Positions 37,371 to 47,364 are shown, counted from the stretch's first letter. The stretch: 64,000 nucleotides of DNA from Arcobacter sp. (GCA_024637195.1 JAGXFN010000008.1:98557-162556), one strand, 5' to 3'. Program-made: numbers and translations. The notes: a model not told the origin generated them from the letters alone.

Positions 37371-38461
37371 CTATGAAGACGTACCAGTTCAAAGAGTGCA
37401 TGCGAAAGCGCTTTTGTGTTTTTGTTCGTCACCGACGAGATAGGCGCCACGATAAAAGGAAGGGTAGCGTCAAACGATCCTGTCACATCCGCCTCCTGCT
37501 CATAAAACGGCAGGTCCGCATCAAACCCATATCTGCTCTTTGCAGAGGCTTTTAAGCCGAGCATCTTAATAAAGGCACCGCTCTTCTCTTCTGCTTCTTC
37601 CGGACTCATCGCATCGCTTCTTGTCAGCGCGATCGCATATGAGCGTGTTGACAAGACAGCTGAGAAATTTTCCAGTTCGACTTTAAGCGTGTCGTACTGA
37701 TATTCCATATCATGATAAGAAGCAAGATCGATCATAAAGAGCAAGGTCTTCGTACGCTCTATATGCTGAAGGAACTGAAGTCCAAGCCCCTTCCCTTCTG
37801 AAGCTCCGCCAATGATACCCGGAATATCCGCCATAACGAAGGAGTCATAATCGCCGATATTGACCTGCCCAAGTTTCGGTGTAAGCGTTGTAAACTCATA
37901 GTTCGCGATCTCTGGACGCGCATTGGAGATTGTCGATATCAAGGTAGATTTTCCCACATTAGGAAAGCCGACAAGTCCGACATCTGCCATCAGTTTAAGA
38001 TCCAAGATGACCTCTTTGCTCACACCTGGAAGACCAGGCTGGGCATAAGTCGGCGCCTGATTGGTAGAGGATTTGAAGTGGACATTTCCTAGTCCGCCCT
38101 TTCCGCCGTGCAGATACATAAACTCTTGTCCGTGCTCAGTCATATCGCAGACGATCTCGCCTGTCTCTTTATCGATCACCTGAGTTCCCGGAGGCACGAT
38201 GACATAAAGGACCTTGCCTGACTTGCCGGTACAGTTGTGTATCCCGCCGGGCTGGCCGTTGTCCGCCTTGGCATGGTGGCGTCCGCGGAAGTGCGAAAGC
38301 GTGTGGGTGTTGTTGTCGCATTTGAAGCAAACATCGCCGCCCTTACCGCCGTCACCGCCCTCAGGACCGCCTTGTGTAACAAACTTTTCACGGCGGAACG
38401 AAGCACATCCTGGTCCACCTTTTCCAGATGACACGGTGATTTCGACACGATCTATAAACAT
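37367..38461 (-). CDS. obgE: Obg/CgtA GTPase
   Basis: 364 residues. The glycine-rich Obg fold ([16 protein letters not shown], and the DGGKGGDV repeat) is followed by a GTPase domain with G1 GFPNVGKS, G3 ADIPG and a TRSD G4. It binds the 50S subunit and has a role in ribosome assembly and stress. The C-terminal tail is short. Confidence 0.97.
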   Translation of the reverse strand: MFIDRVEITVSSGKGGPGCASFRREKFVTQGGPEGGDGGKGGDVCFKCDNNTHTLSHFRGRHHAKADNGQPGGIHNCTGKSGKVLYVIVPPGTQVIDKETGEIVCDMTEHGQEFMYLHGGKGGLGNVHFKSSTNQAPTYAQPGLPGVSKEVILDLKLMADVGLVGFPNVGKSTLISTISNARPEIANYEFTTLTPKLGQVNIGDYDSFVMADIPGIIGGASEGKGLGLQFLQHIERTKTLLFMIDLASYHDMEYQYDTLKVELENFSAVLSTRSYAIALTRSDAMSPEEAEEKSGAFIKMLGLKASAKSRYGFDADLPFYEQEADVTGSFDATLPFIVAPISSVTNKNTKALSHALFELVRLHR

Positions 38462-38487
38462 GGTTTTCCTTGTTAGAGTAGGAATTT

Positions 38488-38574
38488 AATCCTATATTTT
38501 ATACATAATTTTCAATACTCAAGACTACACGAATTCAATTCGAAATTATACTATTAAATATTGAAAATAGGATT
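38488..38574 (-). promoter_or_regulatory. obgE promoter flanked by an inverted repeat
   Basis: TATAAT at 38550-38545 on the minus strand gives a leader of about 77 bases. The promoter lies between the arms of a split inverted repeat: AATCCTAT (38488-38495) plus TTTTCAATA (38509-38517), and TATTGAAAA plus ATAGGATT (38559-38574). The arms could be regulator-binding half-sites. Confidence 0.42.
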
Positions 38575-38584
38575 TGATTCAGAA

Positions 38585-38609
38585 GAAGAGATTCCCGCCG
38601 AAGCGGGAA
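38585..38609 (-). terminator. UUCG-capped intrinsic terminator after rpmA
   Basis: On the minus strand TTCCCGC-TTCG-GCGGGAA forms a very stable 7-base hairpin (38592-38609) followed by a pyrimidine tract TCTCTTC. It separates the rplU-rpmA transcript from obgE. Confidence 0.7.
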
Positions 38610-38615
38610 GAGTAA

Positions 38616-38870
38616 TTATGCAGGGATAATTGAAACTTGCTTGCGCTTTTTGTCGTAGCGTTCAAATACAACGATACCGTCTACCAAAGCATAAAGAGTA
38701 TGGTCTTTGCCCATTCCCATGTTCTTACCTGGGTGAACCTTAGTTCCACGTTGACGAATGATGATATTTCCTGCACGTACAGTTTCACCACCAAATTTCT
38801 TCACGCCTAAACGACGTCCAGCAGAATCTCTATTATTCTGTGTACTACCCTGACCTTTTTTGTGTGCCAT
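38616..38870 (-). CDS. rpmA: Ribosomal protein bL27
   Basis: 84 residues starting [20 protein letters not shown], diagnostic for bL27 of the 50S subunit. It has no N-terminal extension to be cleaved. It is co-transcribed with rplU. Confidence 0.98.
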   Translation of the reverse strand: MAHKKGQGSTQNNRDSAGRRLGVKKFGGETVRAGNIIIRQRGTKVHPGKNMGMGKDHTLYALVDGIVVFERYDKKRKQVSIIPA

Positions 38871-38899
38871 AATTGAGTCCTTTTAAGTTTAGTCGCTAA

Positions 38900-39208
38900 T
38901 TAAGCAGCGATTTTTGTGATACGAACACGCGTAAAGTCACGACGGAAACCGCGTTTGACCTTAGAGTCTTTACGACGACGCTTTTTGAAAGTGATAACTT
39001 TTTTGTCACGACCTTCATTGATTACTTCTGCAGTTACAACAGCACCGTCAATGTACGGAGCACCGAATTTAAGTTCACCGTCATTGACAGCAAGTACTTC
39101 TTTGATTTCGATAGCTGTTTTAGGCTCTAAAGACATTTTGTCTAGTAGAAGGATGTCGCCCTCTTGAACCTTGTACTGTTTACCACCATTTTTGATAATT
39201 GCGTACAT
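38900..39208 (-). CDS. rplU: Ribosomal protein bL21
   Basis: 102 residues. [17 protein letters not shown] and the basic [15 protein letters not shown] segment are typical of bL21. It is preceded by an AAGGAAA ribosome binding site and a long structured leader. Confidence 0.98.
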   Translation of the reverse strand: MYAIIKNGGKQYKVQEGDILLLDKMSLEPKTAIEIKEVLAVNDGELKFGAPYIDGAVVTAEVINEGRDKKVITFKKRRRKDSKVKRGFRRDFTRVRITKIAA

Positions 39209-39240
39209 TATATTTCCTTGGTTTTTTTTAAGAGTTCTCT

Positions 39241-39446
39241 AAAAACGCTTAGTGTCAGCACTAAACTCATCATCACAAAACTCTATAACATCCCAAAGGA
39301 GATTAAAAAAGTAACATTAGTGATAATCAGGCCTATGCCAGTAAAGAGAAGGAGTTTCACCCTCTCCGACACCAAGAGTCAAAAAGCACTCTTTTAGTCT
39401 TTGACAGGACACTCGCGATGCCCTGAGTTAAAGTTCGCGAATTATA
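39241..39446 (-). promoter_or_regulatory. rplU promoter and structured leader
   Basis: TATAAT at 39446-39441 on the minus strand predicts a leader of about 226 bases. It contains a long 5' hairpin (39399-39433: CTTT/AAAG plus CAGGGCA/TGTCCTG), a perfect AAGAGT/ACTCTT hairpin (39374-39393), a GGAG/CTCC hairpin and, 33 bases before the start codon, TTAGTG-CTGA-CACTAA followed by GCG and TTTTT (39241-39264). This last element resembles an intrinsic terminator, so attenuation is likely. No other gene is visible in the 295-base gap 39209-39503. Confidence 0.6.
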
Positions 39447-39503
39447 CTCGAAATTGCTTTAAGTTTTCTTTAATTATGGTGCAGCGCTCAAGAAGTCGTC
39501 TCT

Positions 39504-39875
39504 TTAGCACAGAGCGATCACTTCGATCTCCACAAGAGCATTCTTAGGCAGGGTCTTCGCCGCAACCAAAGAGCGTGCCGGTTTGTGCTCACCAAAGGCC
39601 GCAGCATAAATTTCGTTGACAGTAGTGAAGTCGTTGATATCTGCTACAAAAGCCATCACTTTCACCACCTTTTCCAAAGAGCTGCCCGCTTCTTCAAGTA
39701 CCGCTTTTAGGTTTTCAAAGACCTGCTTCGTCTGAAGTACGACATTATCTTCTACCATCGTGCCGTCCGGACGCAAAGCGATCTGCCCCGAGGTATAGAC
39801 CATACCGTTTACTTTAACCGCCTGCGAATATGGCCCTATCGCTGCAGGTGCCTTGTCTGTTTTTACAAATTCCAT
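39504..39875 (-). CDS. ridA: RidA-family reactive intermediate deaminase
   Basis: 123 residues from the second of two adjacent start codons. It has the RidA signature: [18 protein letters not shown], and the C-terminal catalytic Arg segment [21 protein letters not shown]. RidA hydrolyses toxic 2-aminoacrylate. It overlaps the stop of the upstream thioredoxin-like gene. Confidence 0.95.
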   Translation of the reverse strand: MEFVKTDKAPAAIGPYSQAVKVNGMVYTSGQIALRPDGTMVEDNVVLQTKQVFENLKAVLEEAGSSLEKVVKVMAFVADINDFTTVNEIYAAAFGEHKPARSLVAAKTLPKNALVEIEVIALC

Positions 39876-40285
39876 CAATATGTTTTCCTTCCGAGTTTAT
39901 AATCTACGTCATCCAAATAAGAGAGGTAATCTTCCGCATTCCAATACCCGGTGACCCGCTTAATGATCGCCTCGCCCCTTGTATCCAAAAAATACGTTGT
40001 CGGCACCCCGTTCGTTTCAAGCGCCAAGGGATAATCATCCACATCGCGTGTCACGTGTAACACGATGTAATCTCTGCTCAAACGCGCTACGACGTCCTCG
40101 TCTTTTAAGGTAGTTGATTCGAGCTTCCTGCACCAGCGGCAGGTTTCCGTCGTAATCAGCAGCATCACATTTTTTTTCTGCTTGCTTGCTTTTTCCATCG
40201 CCTCTTCATAACTCTGTGCCCATTCAAGCTCAGCGCCATAGAGTGAAAAAAGAGTCGCAAAAAGCAGTATCAAGGTTTTTATCAT
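39875..40285 (-). CDS. Secreted thioredoxin-fold protein
   Basis: 136 residues with a signal peptide (about 1-17, cleaved near GAELEW) and a thioredoxin-like domain with the CRWC redox motif ([12 protein letters not shown]), a cis-Pro loop ([10 protein letters not shown]) and a C-terminal helix. It belongs to the thioredoxin_7/DUF255-like group and probably acts in periplasmic thiol chemistry; its substrate is unknown. Confidence 0.87.
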   Translation of the reverse strand: MIKTLILLFATLFSLYGAELEWAQSYEEAMEKASKQKKNVMLLITTETCRWCRKLESTTLKDEDVVARLSRDYIVLHVTRDVDDYPLALETNGVPTTYFLDTRGEAIIKRVTGYWNAEDYLSYLDDVDYKLGRKTY

Positions 40286-40376
40286 TTATTTACTTCTTCT
40301 TTATTTGCCCGATATTCTATCATAAGCATATGAGAACGCATAGGATCTTACGTTCTAATTAAAATGTAAAGAAACA

Positions 40377-41471
40377 CTAAAAACTTCTTATCAGTTCTGT
40401 AAAGACCTCATAAAGTTTCTGTACCTCTTCTACTGAAGTTCGCTCGTTAGGGGCGTGAATGGTGTCGTTTCGTACACCGAACTCAACGACGTCTATGCCG
40501 TAAGGCGCTATAAATCGCGCGTCTGAGGTCCCGCCTGCGGTCGAGTGCTTCGTTTTTACTCCGGTCACCTTTTCGATCGCGGTGTCGAGGGTGCGAACGA
40601 TGTGGGTATTGACATCGGTCATGAAAGGATAGGCAGACTGATCGAGCGCGAGCGTATAGTTCATCTCTTTGAAGTACAGATGCACAAAGTCACGGATATC
40701 TTTTTGGTCCGTTTTGGTGGAGTTGCGGACGTTGAACATCATCTTTAGTTTGCCCGGTGTGACATTGGTCACTTCCATCCCTGCGCGGATGTCGGTGATG
40801 ACGAACTGGCTCGGAGAGAAAAACCCGTCCCCTTCGTCCAGATTTACCCCGGCCATCTTGTGCAGGACCTGGGCTATTTTATGGATTGGGTTGGTCGCTT
40901 TTTCAGGATAGGCGGCGTGGCCCTGTTTACCTGTCATTTCGATGACTCCGTTGATGGAGCCGCGTCTGCCCACCTTCATCGCGTCCCCAAAGACTTTTTC
41001 GCAGGTAGGCTCGGCGACGATACAGGCATCAGGAAGGAGGTTCTTCTCTTTGAGCACTTCCAAGACCTTGCGCGTACCGTTTTTAGCCGGACCCTCTTCG
41101 TCCGAGGTAAGCAGAAGAGAAAGCGTACCTTTGAAGGCTTTGGTATCATGTACCGCCTGGACAAAAGCAGAGAGTCCTGACTTCATGTCCTGCGCACCGC
41201 GTCCGTAGATATAGCCCTCTTTTTCGACTGCCTTGTAAGGATCGGTGTCCCAACCATCGCCGGCGGGAACGACATCCACGTGTCCTGCGAAACACAGGTG
41301 GGGACCGTCGGAGAACTTCTTGTAGATGAAAAGGTTTTGCACCTCGTCGCAGTTGATCACAAGCGGAGTGTATCCTTCGAGGTAGTCTGCTATCCATCCC
41401 AAGGCACCGCCGTCATCGGGGGTCTCGGATTTTCGCTCGATCATACTTTTAAAAAGTGTTATAACGTCCAC
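40377..41471 (-). CDS. dapE: Succinyl-diaminopimelate desuccinylase
   Basis: 364 residues, M20 family. Metal-binding segments include AGHVDVVPAGD and YGRGAQDMKSG, the catalytic Glu is in SDEEGPA, and the substrate loop GGTSDARF is also visible. It acts in the lysine and meso-diaminopimelate pathway. Confidence 0.96.
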   Translation of the reverse strand: MDVITLFKSMIERKSETPDDGGALGWIADYLEGYTPLVINCDEVQNLFIYKKFSDGPHLCFAGHVDVVPAGDGWDTDPYKAVEKEGYIYGRGAQDMKSGLSAFVQAVHDTKAFKGTLSLLLTSDEEGPAKNGTRKVLEVLKEKNLLPDACIVAEPTCEKVFGDAMKVGRRGSINGVIEMTGKQGHAAYPEKATNPIHKIAQVLHKMAGVNLDEGDGFFSPSQFVITDIRAGMEVTNVTPGKLKMMFNVRNSTKTDQKDIRDFVHLYFKEMNYTLALDQSAYPFMTDVNTHIVRTLDTAIEKVTGVKTKHSTAGGTSDARFIAPYGIDVVEFGVRNDTIHAPNERTSVEEVQKLYEVFTELIRSF

Positions 41472-41480
41472 TGCATACCC

Positions 41481-41846
41481 TTATTTTGTTGTGTTCTCGT
41501 AAAAAACATAGGAGGTAGAGTAGTCGCTTACTTCAAAATAGACCTTCTTCTCGCCATCATCGACTTTGAGGTTAAAGTTTTCATCCATCACGCCGTATCC
41601 GTAGCGGTAGGCACGGTTTTGGGTGTCGCCTGTTTCTGAACCGGTGGTGAGCTTGTCGACCTTGATAAAACGTTTTATCAGTTTTTCGCCCGCATAAACA
41701 TCCAGAACACCATTGGTTCCCGTATAATTTTGTATTGCGCGGCCGAGTTTATTTTGGCTCTCTTGCGTACACCCGCTTAATATAAGCAGAGCTGTCGAAA
41801 TTATCAACAGTTGTTTTACGCCAAGGACACTTTTGATAGGGTGCAT
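41481..41846 (-). CDS. Lipoprotein of unknown function
   Basis: 121 residues with a signal peptide and lipobox LILSGC. The mature part is a small beta-rich domain (GVLDVYAGEKLIKRFIKVDK, later KKVYFEVSDYSTSYVFYE). I do not recognise the family. An extended -10 (TGATATAAT) stands about 43 bases upstream. Confidence 0.78.
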   Translation of the reverse strand: MHPIKSVLGVKQLLIISTALLILSGCTQESQNKLGRAIQNYTGTNGVLDVYAGEKLIKRFIKVDKLTTGSETGDTQNRAYRYGYGVMDENFNLKVDDGEKKVYFEVSDYSTSYVFYENTTK

Positions 41847-41888
41847 TTTTTTTCCTTTTAAATATCAGACTATTAGATTTCTTGTGCA

Positions 41889-41894
41889 ATTATA
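41889..41894 (-). promoter_or_regulatory. Promoter of the lipoprotein gene at 41481
   Basis: TGATATAAT on the minus strand is an extended -10 motif (hexamer 41894-41889). The rest of the 156-base gap 41847-42002 shows nothing I can support. Confidence 0.52.
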
Positions 41895-42002
41895 TCAAGA
41901 AAAGCTCAAGCCAAGCCTAATCTGCGGGGCGTTTCTATATTATCCGCTTTTTAAACTGTGCTATAACAAAGAGCGGCAGGTTGTCTTAAATGCGTTAAAA
42001 AA

Positions 42003-42209
42003 TTATATTATGCCGATCTCTGCCAAAATAGACCCCATTTCGGTAGAGACATTGAAAAGCTTTTGTGTCAGCATTCCTTGAGCCTTGCCTTCTATCACCC
42101 ACTCTTCTACGATTTTGATACTGTTTGCTTTTTCTTCTTCTGACAAGACGTCTGATGTACGGATAGCCTCTTTGATCTTTTCCGACTGTTCAATATCTGT
42201 ATGGCCCAT
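42003..42209 (-). CDS. Small helical protein of unknown function
   Basis: 68 residues from the ATG at 42209, with the strong ribosome binding site AAGGAG just upstream; an extended frame to 42242 is not supported. It is mostly charged and helical, with no signal or membrane segment. TGGTATAAT at 42264-42259 gives a promoter. The family is not recognised. Confidence 0.72.
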   Translation of the reverse strand: MGHTDIEQSEKIKEAIRTSDVLSEEEKANSIKIVEEWVIEGKAQGMLTQKLFNVSTEMGSILAEIGII

Positions 42210-42258
42210 AGCAACTCCTTTTAAAATAATTATTTTTAACAATAAAGCTTAATCATAC

Positions 42259-42264
42259 ATTATA
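42259..42264 (-). promoter_or_regulatory. Promoter of the small gene at 42003
   Basis: TGGTATAAT, an extended -10, about 50 bases before the start codon. Confidence 0.52.
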
Positions 42265-42326
42265 CCATTTTACAAAAAAACAAGCAGACCTGCCTATTTT
42301 AAATATGATAGCGTTATAAAATATGA

Positions 42327-42332
42327 TATAGT
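42327..42332 (+). promoter_or_regulatory. Putative promoter of the efflux-remnant gene
   Basis: TGATATAGT, an extended -10, lies 31 bases before the GTG at 42364 and its AAAGGAG site. The promoter of the former operon seems intact. Confidence 0.42.
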
Positions 42333-42363
42333 ATTTAAATTAAAGCCAGAAAAGGAGAAGCCC

Positions 42364-42914
42364 GTGAAAAATATTGTTTTTTTATGCTTCTCTCATCACT
42401 TTTACTGAAGGCGGAGAGCCTGGATGAGATTTTGAGCCTAATCACAGCCAATCCCCAGCTCAAAACGGCGCAAGAGATGAGCCGCTCTGCAGCCGCGCAA
42501 TACGCCGCGCAGAAATCCGCCAACTACCCCTCTTTGGACCTGTTCTACTCCGCTACTTATCTTTTTGAATGGCCTATTATCTACATGAAAGTACCTGGAG
42601 CTTCGGCCACGCTTCAAATCCAGTCACAAAACCAGTATGACGGTTCGCTTAGACTCTCTTATGCGCTTTTTAGCGTTTTTGCGATCAGTTCGGGGATTTT
42701 CTTGAGCGGTGACTGGACGCCGATTCACACCATGCATCCTGCCTTGCAGTATCTCTCATATCTCTCTCCCCTTCGTTACTACATCGAAGGAAGCCAGAGC
42801 ATCTTTTTCAGGGGAACGCCCTTTGGCGATCTCCTCTTTTATTTTGGGGGTGTGATCGGTGTGGGAAGTCTATTTTTTCTATTTGGTTTTAAAAAAATAG
42901 GAAGCTTGTTTTAA
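42364..42914 (+). pseudogene. Deletion-fused TolC / ABC-2 permease remnant
   Basis: Residues up to about 95 match the start of a TolC-type outer-membrane factor (LKAESLDEILSLITANPQLK, YPSLDLFYSATY, SLRLSYALF). The rest matches the C-terminal end of an ABC-2 transporter permease (ALQYLSYLSPLRYYIEG, then SIFFRGTPFG and a final membrane helix). The junction lies near 42670. Internal deletion of a tolC-hlyD-ABC operon explains this. The original GTG start (42364, after AAAGGAG) is out of frame by one base because of a seven-T run at 42377-42383; eight T would restore a normal signal peptide. Confidence 0.85.
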
Positions 42915-42915
42915 A

Positions 42916-43446
42916 TTATTTTTTGTTTATATTTCTACTCAAAAAGAGCAGCATCAGGCCGTCAAAAAAGAGAGTTATCCCTATAAATATACCAACCAGC
43001 AAGGCGGAACTCACCGGCCAGTTGACAAGGATAATCACTCCTAGAAAAAAAGACAATATGGCATTCACAATACCCCAGACTCTGCTTCCATGCACTCTAA
43101 ACAGCTGTCCAAGAAAAAGACTGGCAAAGGCATCCATGAAAAAGTAGAATGCCAGCAGGAGACCGAGCGTAGCGATAGCGATATTGGGATTGAGCAAAAA
43201 AACAAGAGAGATAAGCAGGTTCGCCGCTGGACGCAGCCAAGTCATCACCGTGTTTTGTTTATAATGGTAGATCGTATAGGCCTGTGTCAAAGCAGCGAAC
43301 AGGAGCAGCCAGCCGATAAAATAACTCAGTGCCAGAGTAAAAAACTGCGGCAGTAAAATACCCGCCGCTCCGAGCAGCATCATTATAATAGCCGCCTTTT
43401 TACTGTTTTTGGAAAATCTATCAAGCCATATCTCTTCAATCATCAT
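42916..43446 (-). CDS. HdeD-family (DUF308) membrane protein
   Basis: 176 residues with about six hydrophobic segments in three pairs, each pair with the repeat pattern of DUF308/HdeD (AAGILLPQFFTLALSYFIGW, and GIVNAILSFFLGVIILVNWP). HdeD is linked to acid resistance at high cell density in E. coli; the role here is open. It is convergent with the pseudogene and stops one base after it. Confidence 0.85.
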   Translation of the reverse strand: MMIEEIWLDRFSKNSKKAAIIMMLLGAAGILLPQFFTLALSYFIGWLLLFAALTQAYTIYHYKQNTVMTWLRPAANLLISLVFLLNPNIAIATLGLLLAFYFFMDAFASLFLGQLFRVHGSRVWGIVNAILSFFLGVIILVNWPVSSALLVGIFIGITLFFDGLMLLFLSRNINKK

Positions 43447-43505
43447 GATCTCCTTGGAAGTCGTATCCTGTTATGATAGCGAAAAAAGCGCGCTCACGTA
43501 AAAGG

Positions 43506-44354
43506 TCAACGCTCCTGCGGAAAAAGAGAGGCTGTATCCATCTGATAAAAGGTTTCAAGCTCTGCGTAAAGCTCAGGAAAATCTTTTTTTAGTTTCTGCG
43601 GTGCTTCAAAAAATCGCTCGCTCGCCACGGCAAAGAACTCCGCCTCATCTGTCGCCGCATACTCTCCGATAAGCGCATACTTGCCCAGATGCCCTCTTTT
43701 TAGACTTTTCTTTCGCAGTTTTTTATATTCACCGTACATCACCTCTGTCCATCTGCGATAGCGGCTCTGCGCCATAGGGGGCACCCCGTCTATTTCGCCG
43801 CTCATAAAATCAAGCTCATGCGCAAACTCATGCAGCACTACGTTTTGATCGTAGATATGATAGGCCTCATTTTTTGCGCTGTGCCAGGAGATGACAACCG
43901 TGTCGCTGCTCGACTGCCCCTCCAGGGTAAGGCTCTGTGTTGTATAGATACCTCCCTCGTTTCTGCCGTGATGGCTGACAAACTCATATGGATAGACCAG
44001 AACTGTTTTAAGATTGCCGTAGCAGTCATGCGTTTTCATGCGAAGCAGAAGCAGACAGGCGTAAAAAGAGATGATGACACGCATCTCGTCGCTGATCTTA
44101 AGACCATGCACCCCGATAAACTCTTTTTCATTGATAAAACGCAGTATGGAGTAGTGCATCATGAGTTGATCGCTTCTGCTCAAACGGCTATAAAACGGAA
44201 TATTCTGCACGATCTCTTGATAACTGCTCGGAAAATCGGCTTCTTTCAGACGCTTCAGCAAAGCTCTGTGCTTCAGCCATATGAGCAGCCGAACAGCGAC
44301 ATAAAGCAAAAAAACAGATGTGAAGATCAGCGCAAGGGCTAAGGGGTAAGGCAT
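43506..44354 (-). CDS. M90-family zinc peptidase (MtfA-like)
   Basis: 282 residues. One N-terminal membrane segment (about 4-27) and the zinc motif HEFAHELD with downstream EFFAVASE as the third-ligand region. M90 peptidases of the MtfA/DUF980 family occur in many proteobacteria; E. coli MtfA binds the regulator Mlc. Unlike E. coli MtfA, this protein is membrane anchored. It follows mutS by 10 bases and is probably co-transcribed. Confidence 0.88.
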   Translation of the reverse strand: MPYPLALALIFTSVFLLYVAVRLLIWLKHRALLKRLKEADFPSSYQEIVQNIPFYSRLSRSDQLMMHYSILRFINEKEFIGVHGLKISDEMRVIISFYACLLLLRMKTHDCYGNLKTVLVYPYEFVSHHGRNEGGIYTTQSLTLEGQSSSDTVVISWHSAKNEAYHIYDQNVVLHEFAHELDFMSGEIDGVPPMAQSRYRRWTEVMYGEYKKLRKKSLKRGHLGKYALIGEYAATDEAEFFAVASERFFEAPQKLKKDFPELYAELETFYQMDTASLFPQER

Positions 44355-44364
44355 ATATATCCCA

Positions 44365-47337
44365 TCAGCCTCGAAGCTGCTCTTCGTATTCCAGCTCTAG
44401 GCCCTTGGAGGTCATCAAAAAGCCTTTGACACGGATCTTTCCGTTGTGAATCTCGTTATGGTGCTCCTTGCACAAAGGAACAAGATTGTGCTTGTGGTCT
44501 TGGTGGAAGTGTCCGATAAAACCGGCCTGGTTGGCCAGAGACTGCTGGGAGATATGGTGTACGTCCTCGGCAATATTTCCGCAGATCACGCAGCTCGTGA
44601 CGTAAAGCTCCTTGTTATACTTACTGCGTTTTTTCTTCTTGACCAGAAGCTCCAGCTCGTCATACTCATTTGCCAGACGTTTTCTGATACCGTTTGCCAC
44701 ATCGAGAAACTCTCTGTCCATATGCAGAGATTTTGCGAACTCAAGCCCGTAGATGCTGCTTCCGCTTCCATTTTGAAGGATCCGGTTATAGAGAAGTTTA
44801 TCTTTTTCCTCATCGTAGGAGACGGATAGATGCAGGTTGACGACATTTTTAAGCCGGGCTATCTCATCCATATTGGAGAGCTGATGCAGGTGGGTCGCAA
44901 ACAAAAAGATAGAACGGAGCTTTGCCAGCTTTATGATCGCCGATGCCACGATAGCAACACCCGAAAGGGTCTCCGTGCCGTGTGAGATCTCGTCTCCTAG
45001 GATAAGGCTCTTTGTTCCCGCGCGGTTGAAGATGTTTTTCAGCTCCAGCATCTCGACCGCAAAGGTCGAGAGTCCTTTGGCGAGATTGTCACGAGAGACG
45101 ATTCGGGTGAAGATCGACTCAAAGAGCGAGAACTTCATCGCCGATGCCGGTACAAAAAAGCCGGCCTGCGCCATCATCACGGCAAGACCGATGCTTTTCA
45201 TCAGCGAGGACTTTCCGCTGGAGTTGATCCCGTAAAGCAGCACACCATGGATCTGATGGCCGTCATGTACTGCCGGATCTAGCATGATCGTCTCGGGATA
45301 AGGGATGTCCATGTAGTCGCGGTTTCCCATCACAATATCGTTTGGCACATAAATACCCTTATGTTCTTGTACCTCAATGAGCGGATGGCGCAGACCCAAG
45401 ACCTGCAGAAAGTTCTCATCCTTATGCGTGTTGACGATCGTCGGACGGGCATAATTGTAGCGCTGCGCCGTTTTTGCCGTGGAAACTGCCACATCAATGT
45501 CCGCAATGTAATGGATCATCCGCTCAAAAAGCAGGGTATAGCGGCGCTCAAGCTGATGCTGCTTCTCGACGAACTTCTCTTTGGCAAGGGCGACGACTTT
45601 CACGCGGTTGCGCATGATCTTGTCCGAGAGCGTATCGATAAGCTCAGAGGTGATCTTGACACTGTTGGTCAGTTTTTTGACAGAGAACTCTTTGAAGGGC
45701 AGAAATTTCCCCTCAAGTTCAAGCCCTGCACCAAGAAACTCCGACTCAATCATGCTATAGCGGTTTTTTGAAAGCGTGATGAAATAGCCCTCTTTGTCCA
45801 ACTGCCCCAGGCTTACCAGACGGTTTTCGCCCTTGCTGGCGACTTTGTTGAGCATCTGTTCGATATGGTCCATGATGATGTAAATCGACTGCAGCATCTT
45901 CGCGTTCTCGTCGCTCAGCTCGTCAATGTGCACATCGACCCCGCGCATAAAAAAGTTTTCATCAACCGTCTGCACGGTAAACTTGCGCGTCACCTCAAGG
46001 TTGAAGGTCTTTTCGATCTCTTTGATGAAGCTCTGAACCTCCAGCTCCGAAAAGGGAGTCTTCGCCAGCTTGTGCTTTTTGACATAGAGTGAAAGCTCCG
46101 CTATCCCACCGAGCGAGTCATGGATAAAGTTGATCTCGAAGGGGTGAAGCTTGCCCAGACTGATGCGGCGAGAGAGTCTCTCAAGATCATAGATATTGCG
46201 CAGATCAGCTTCGAGCAAGCGGGTATGGCTCATCACCTTTTCGACAAGGTTGAAGCGGCGGTTCAGCTCCTCCTCTTCCATAATCGGGTTTAAAAGACGC
46301 TCTTTGAGCAGCCTTTTGCCAATCGCGGTCACCGACTTGTCGATCAGTCGCAGCAGGCTCATCTCATCTCGGTCTTTTGAGATCACGCCGAGTTGTTCAA
46401 AGGCGGAGTTGCCCAGATAGAGATAGCGGCGGTTGTCGATAAGCTCAGGATGGGAGAGTTTCTGAATGATATGGAAGTCGTGTTCGATGACAAAATGTAC
46501 CAGTATCGCCAAAGCTTCAGAGATCATCGGCGTGCGTTCAAGATCAAGATGCTCTATGGGAGAAAGCAGTGACTGTATCTGGTAAACCCGTTTGAAAAGC
46601 TCGTTTTGGTAGTCGATCCTGGGGCGCTGGTTATTCACGCTATAGGTATAGTGTTCGTCGACTTCGAGGTAACGCAGTATCTGTTTTTGGTCATCCACCC
46701 CTTCCAAAAATGTCAGCACGACTTCAGAGGTCTTGTAGACATTGAGCAGGTTGAAGATCTCATCAAGCGCAAAGTTCTGATCCTCGCTCGTACCGTGGGC
46801 CTCGTACAAGAAGGTCTTGCCTGTCGTCACATCGATCGCGCTGTAACCGATGGAGTAGATATCGCGGTGCTTGTCGACCAGAAGCGAGACGATATAGTTG
46901 TCTTCGCTGCCGATCGTATAGTCGAAGTTCGTGCCCGGAGAGATGATCTGTGCGACATAGCGCGATACCTTCGGCGGCTCGCCTTTTTGGCGGATATAGA
47001 TAATGGTATATTTTTGTTCCTGGATAAGACGGTTGAGATAGCGCTCGAAAGAGATGGTCGGGACACCGGCAAGCAGAGGGTTCTTGGTGCTGTTCTCAGC
47101 GATGCTTTTGTTTTTCTTCGTCAGCTGGATATTGAGCAGTTCGGCCATCTCTTTGGCCTTGCCGATCTGAAGCTCCTCGTTGTTGACCTCATAGACCTCG
47201 ACAAAGGTTCCGATTTCCATAAAGACAACGGTATTTGAGCCGTATTTGGCTTCGAAATGCTCTTGAAGTTTGAAGTAGACTTCGGTCAAGAGCAGTGTTT
47301 TGTCATTTAAAAGAGCATTTACATCATCCGCTAACAT
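44365..47337 (-). CDS. MutS-family protein with C-terminal HNH endonuclease domain
   Basis: 990 residues. It has an N-terminal mismatch-recognition domain with the Phe-x-Glu motif (F45-V46-E47 in IGTFVEVYE), connector, lever and clamp domains, an ABC ATPase with Walker [10 protein letters not shown] (near 705) and an EISHGTE Walker B region. The last 80 residues are an HNH nuclease: CVICG, HHIS, then [14 protein letters not shown]. This architecture matches the MutS7 subfamily, also found in octocoral mitochondria and giant viruses. It could recognise a mismatch and nick DNA without MutL or MutH. It is not the ordinary MutS1. Confidence 0.93.
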   Translation of the reverse strand: MLADDVNALLNDKTLLLTEVYFKLQEHFEAKYGSNTVVFMEIGTFVEVYEVNNEELQIGKAKEMAELLNIQLTKKNKSIAENSTKNPLLAGVPTISFERYLNRLIQEQKYTIIYIRQKGEPPKVSRYVAQIISPGTNFDYTIGSEDNYIVSLLVDKHRDIYSIGYSAIDVTTGKTFLYEAHGTSEDQNFALDEIFNLLNVYKTSEVVLTFLEGVDDQKQILRYLEVDEHYTYSVNNQRPRIDYQNELFKRVYQIQSLLSPIEHLDLERTPMISEALAILVHFVIEHDFHIIQKLSHPELIDNRRYLYLGNSAFEQLGVISKDRDEMSLLRLIDKSVTAIGKRLLKERLLNPIMEEEELNRRFNLVEKVMSHTRLLEADLRNIYDLERLSRRISLGKLHPFEINFIHDSLGGIAELSLYVKKHKLAKTPFSELEVQSFIKEIEKTFNLEVTRKFTVQTVDENFFMRGVDVHIDELSDENAKMLQSIYIIMDHIEQMLNKVASKGENRLVSLGQLDKEGYFITLSKNRYSMIESEFLGAGLELEGKFLPFKEFSVKKLTNSVKITSELIDTLSDKIMRNRVKVVALAKEKFVEKQHQLERRYTLLFERMIHYIADIDVAVSTAKTAQRYNYARPTIVNTHKDENFLQVLGLRHPLIEVQEHKGIYVPNDIVMGNRDYMDIPYPETIMLDPAVHDGHQIHGVLLYGINSSGKSSLMKSIGLAVMMAQAGFFVPASAMKFSLFESIFTRIVSRDNLAKGLSTFAVEMLELKNIFNRAGTKSLILGDEISHGTETLSGVAIVASAIIKLAKLRSIFLFATHLHQLSNMDEIARLKNVVNLHLSVSYDEEKDKLLYNRILQNGSGSSIYGLEFAKSLHMDREFLDVANGIRKRLANEYDELELLVKKKKRSKYNKELYVTSCVICGNIAEDVHHISQQSLANQAGFIGHFHQDHKHNLVPLCKEHHNEIHNGKIRVKGFLMTSKGLELEYEEQLRG

Positions 47338-47364
47338 AGACCACCATTACTATAAATTGCGCGT

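Noticed and set aside
39340..39385. FMN-riboswitch-like AGGGTGAAACTCC in the rplU leader
   Set aside because: The other conserved FMN-riboswitch segments are missing and the gene is ribosomal.
46606..47238. 210-residue plus-strand ORF inside mutS-HNH
   Set aside because: It is an antisense shadow of a clearly conserved gene, with no ribosome binding site or recognisable domain.
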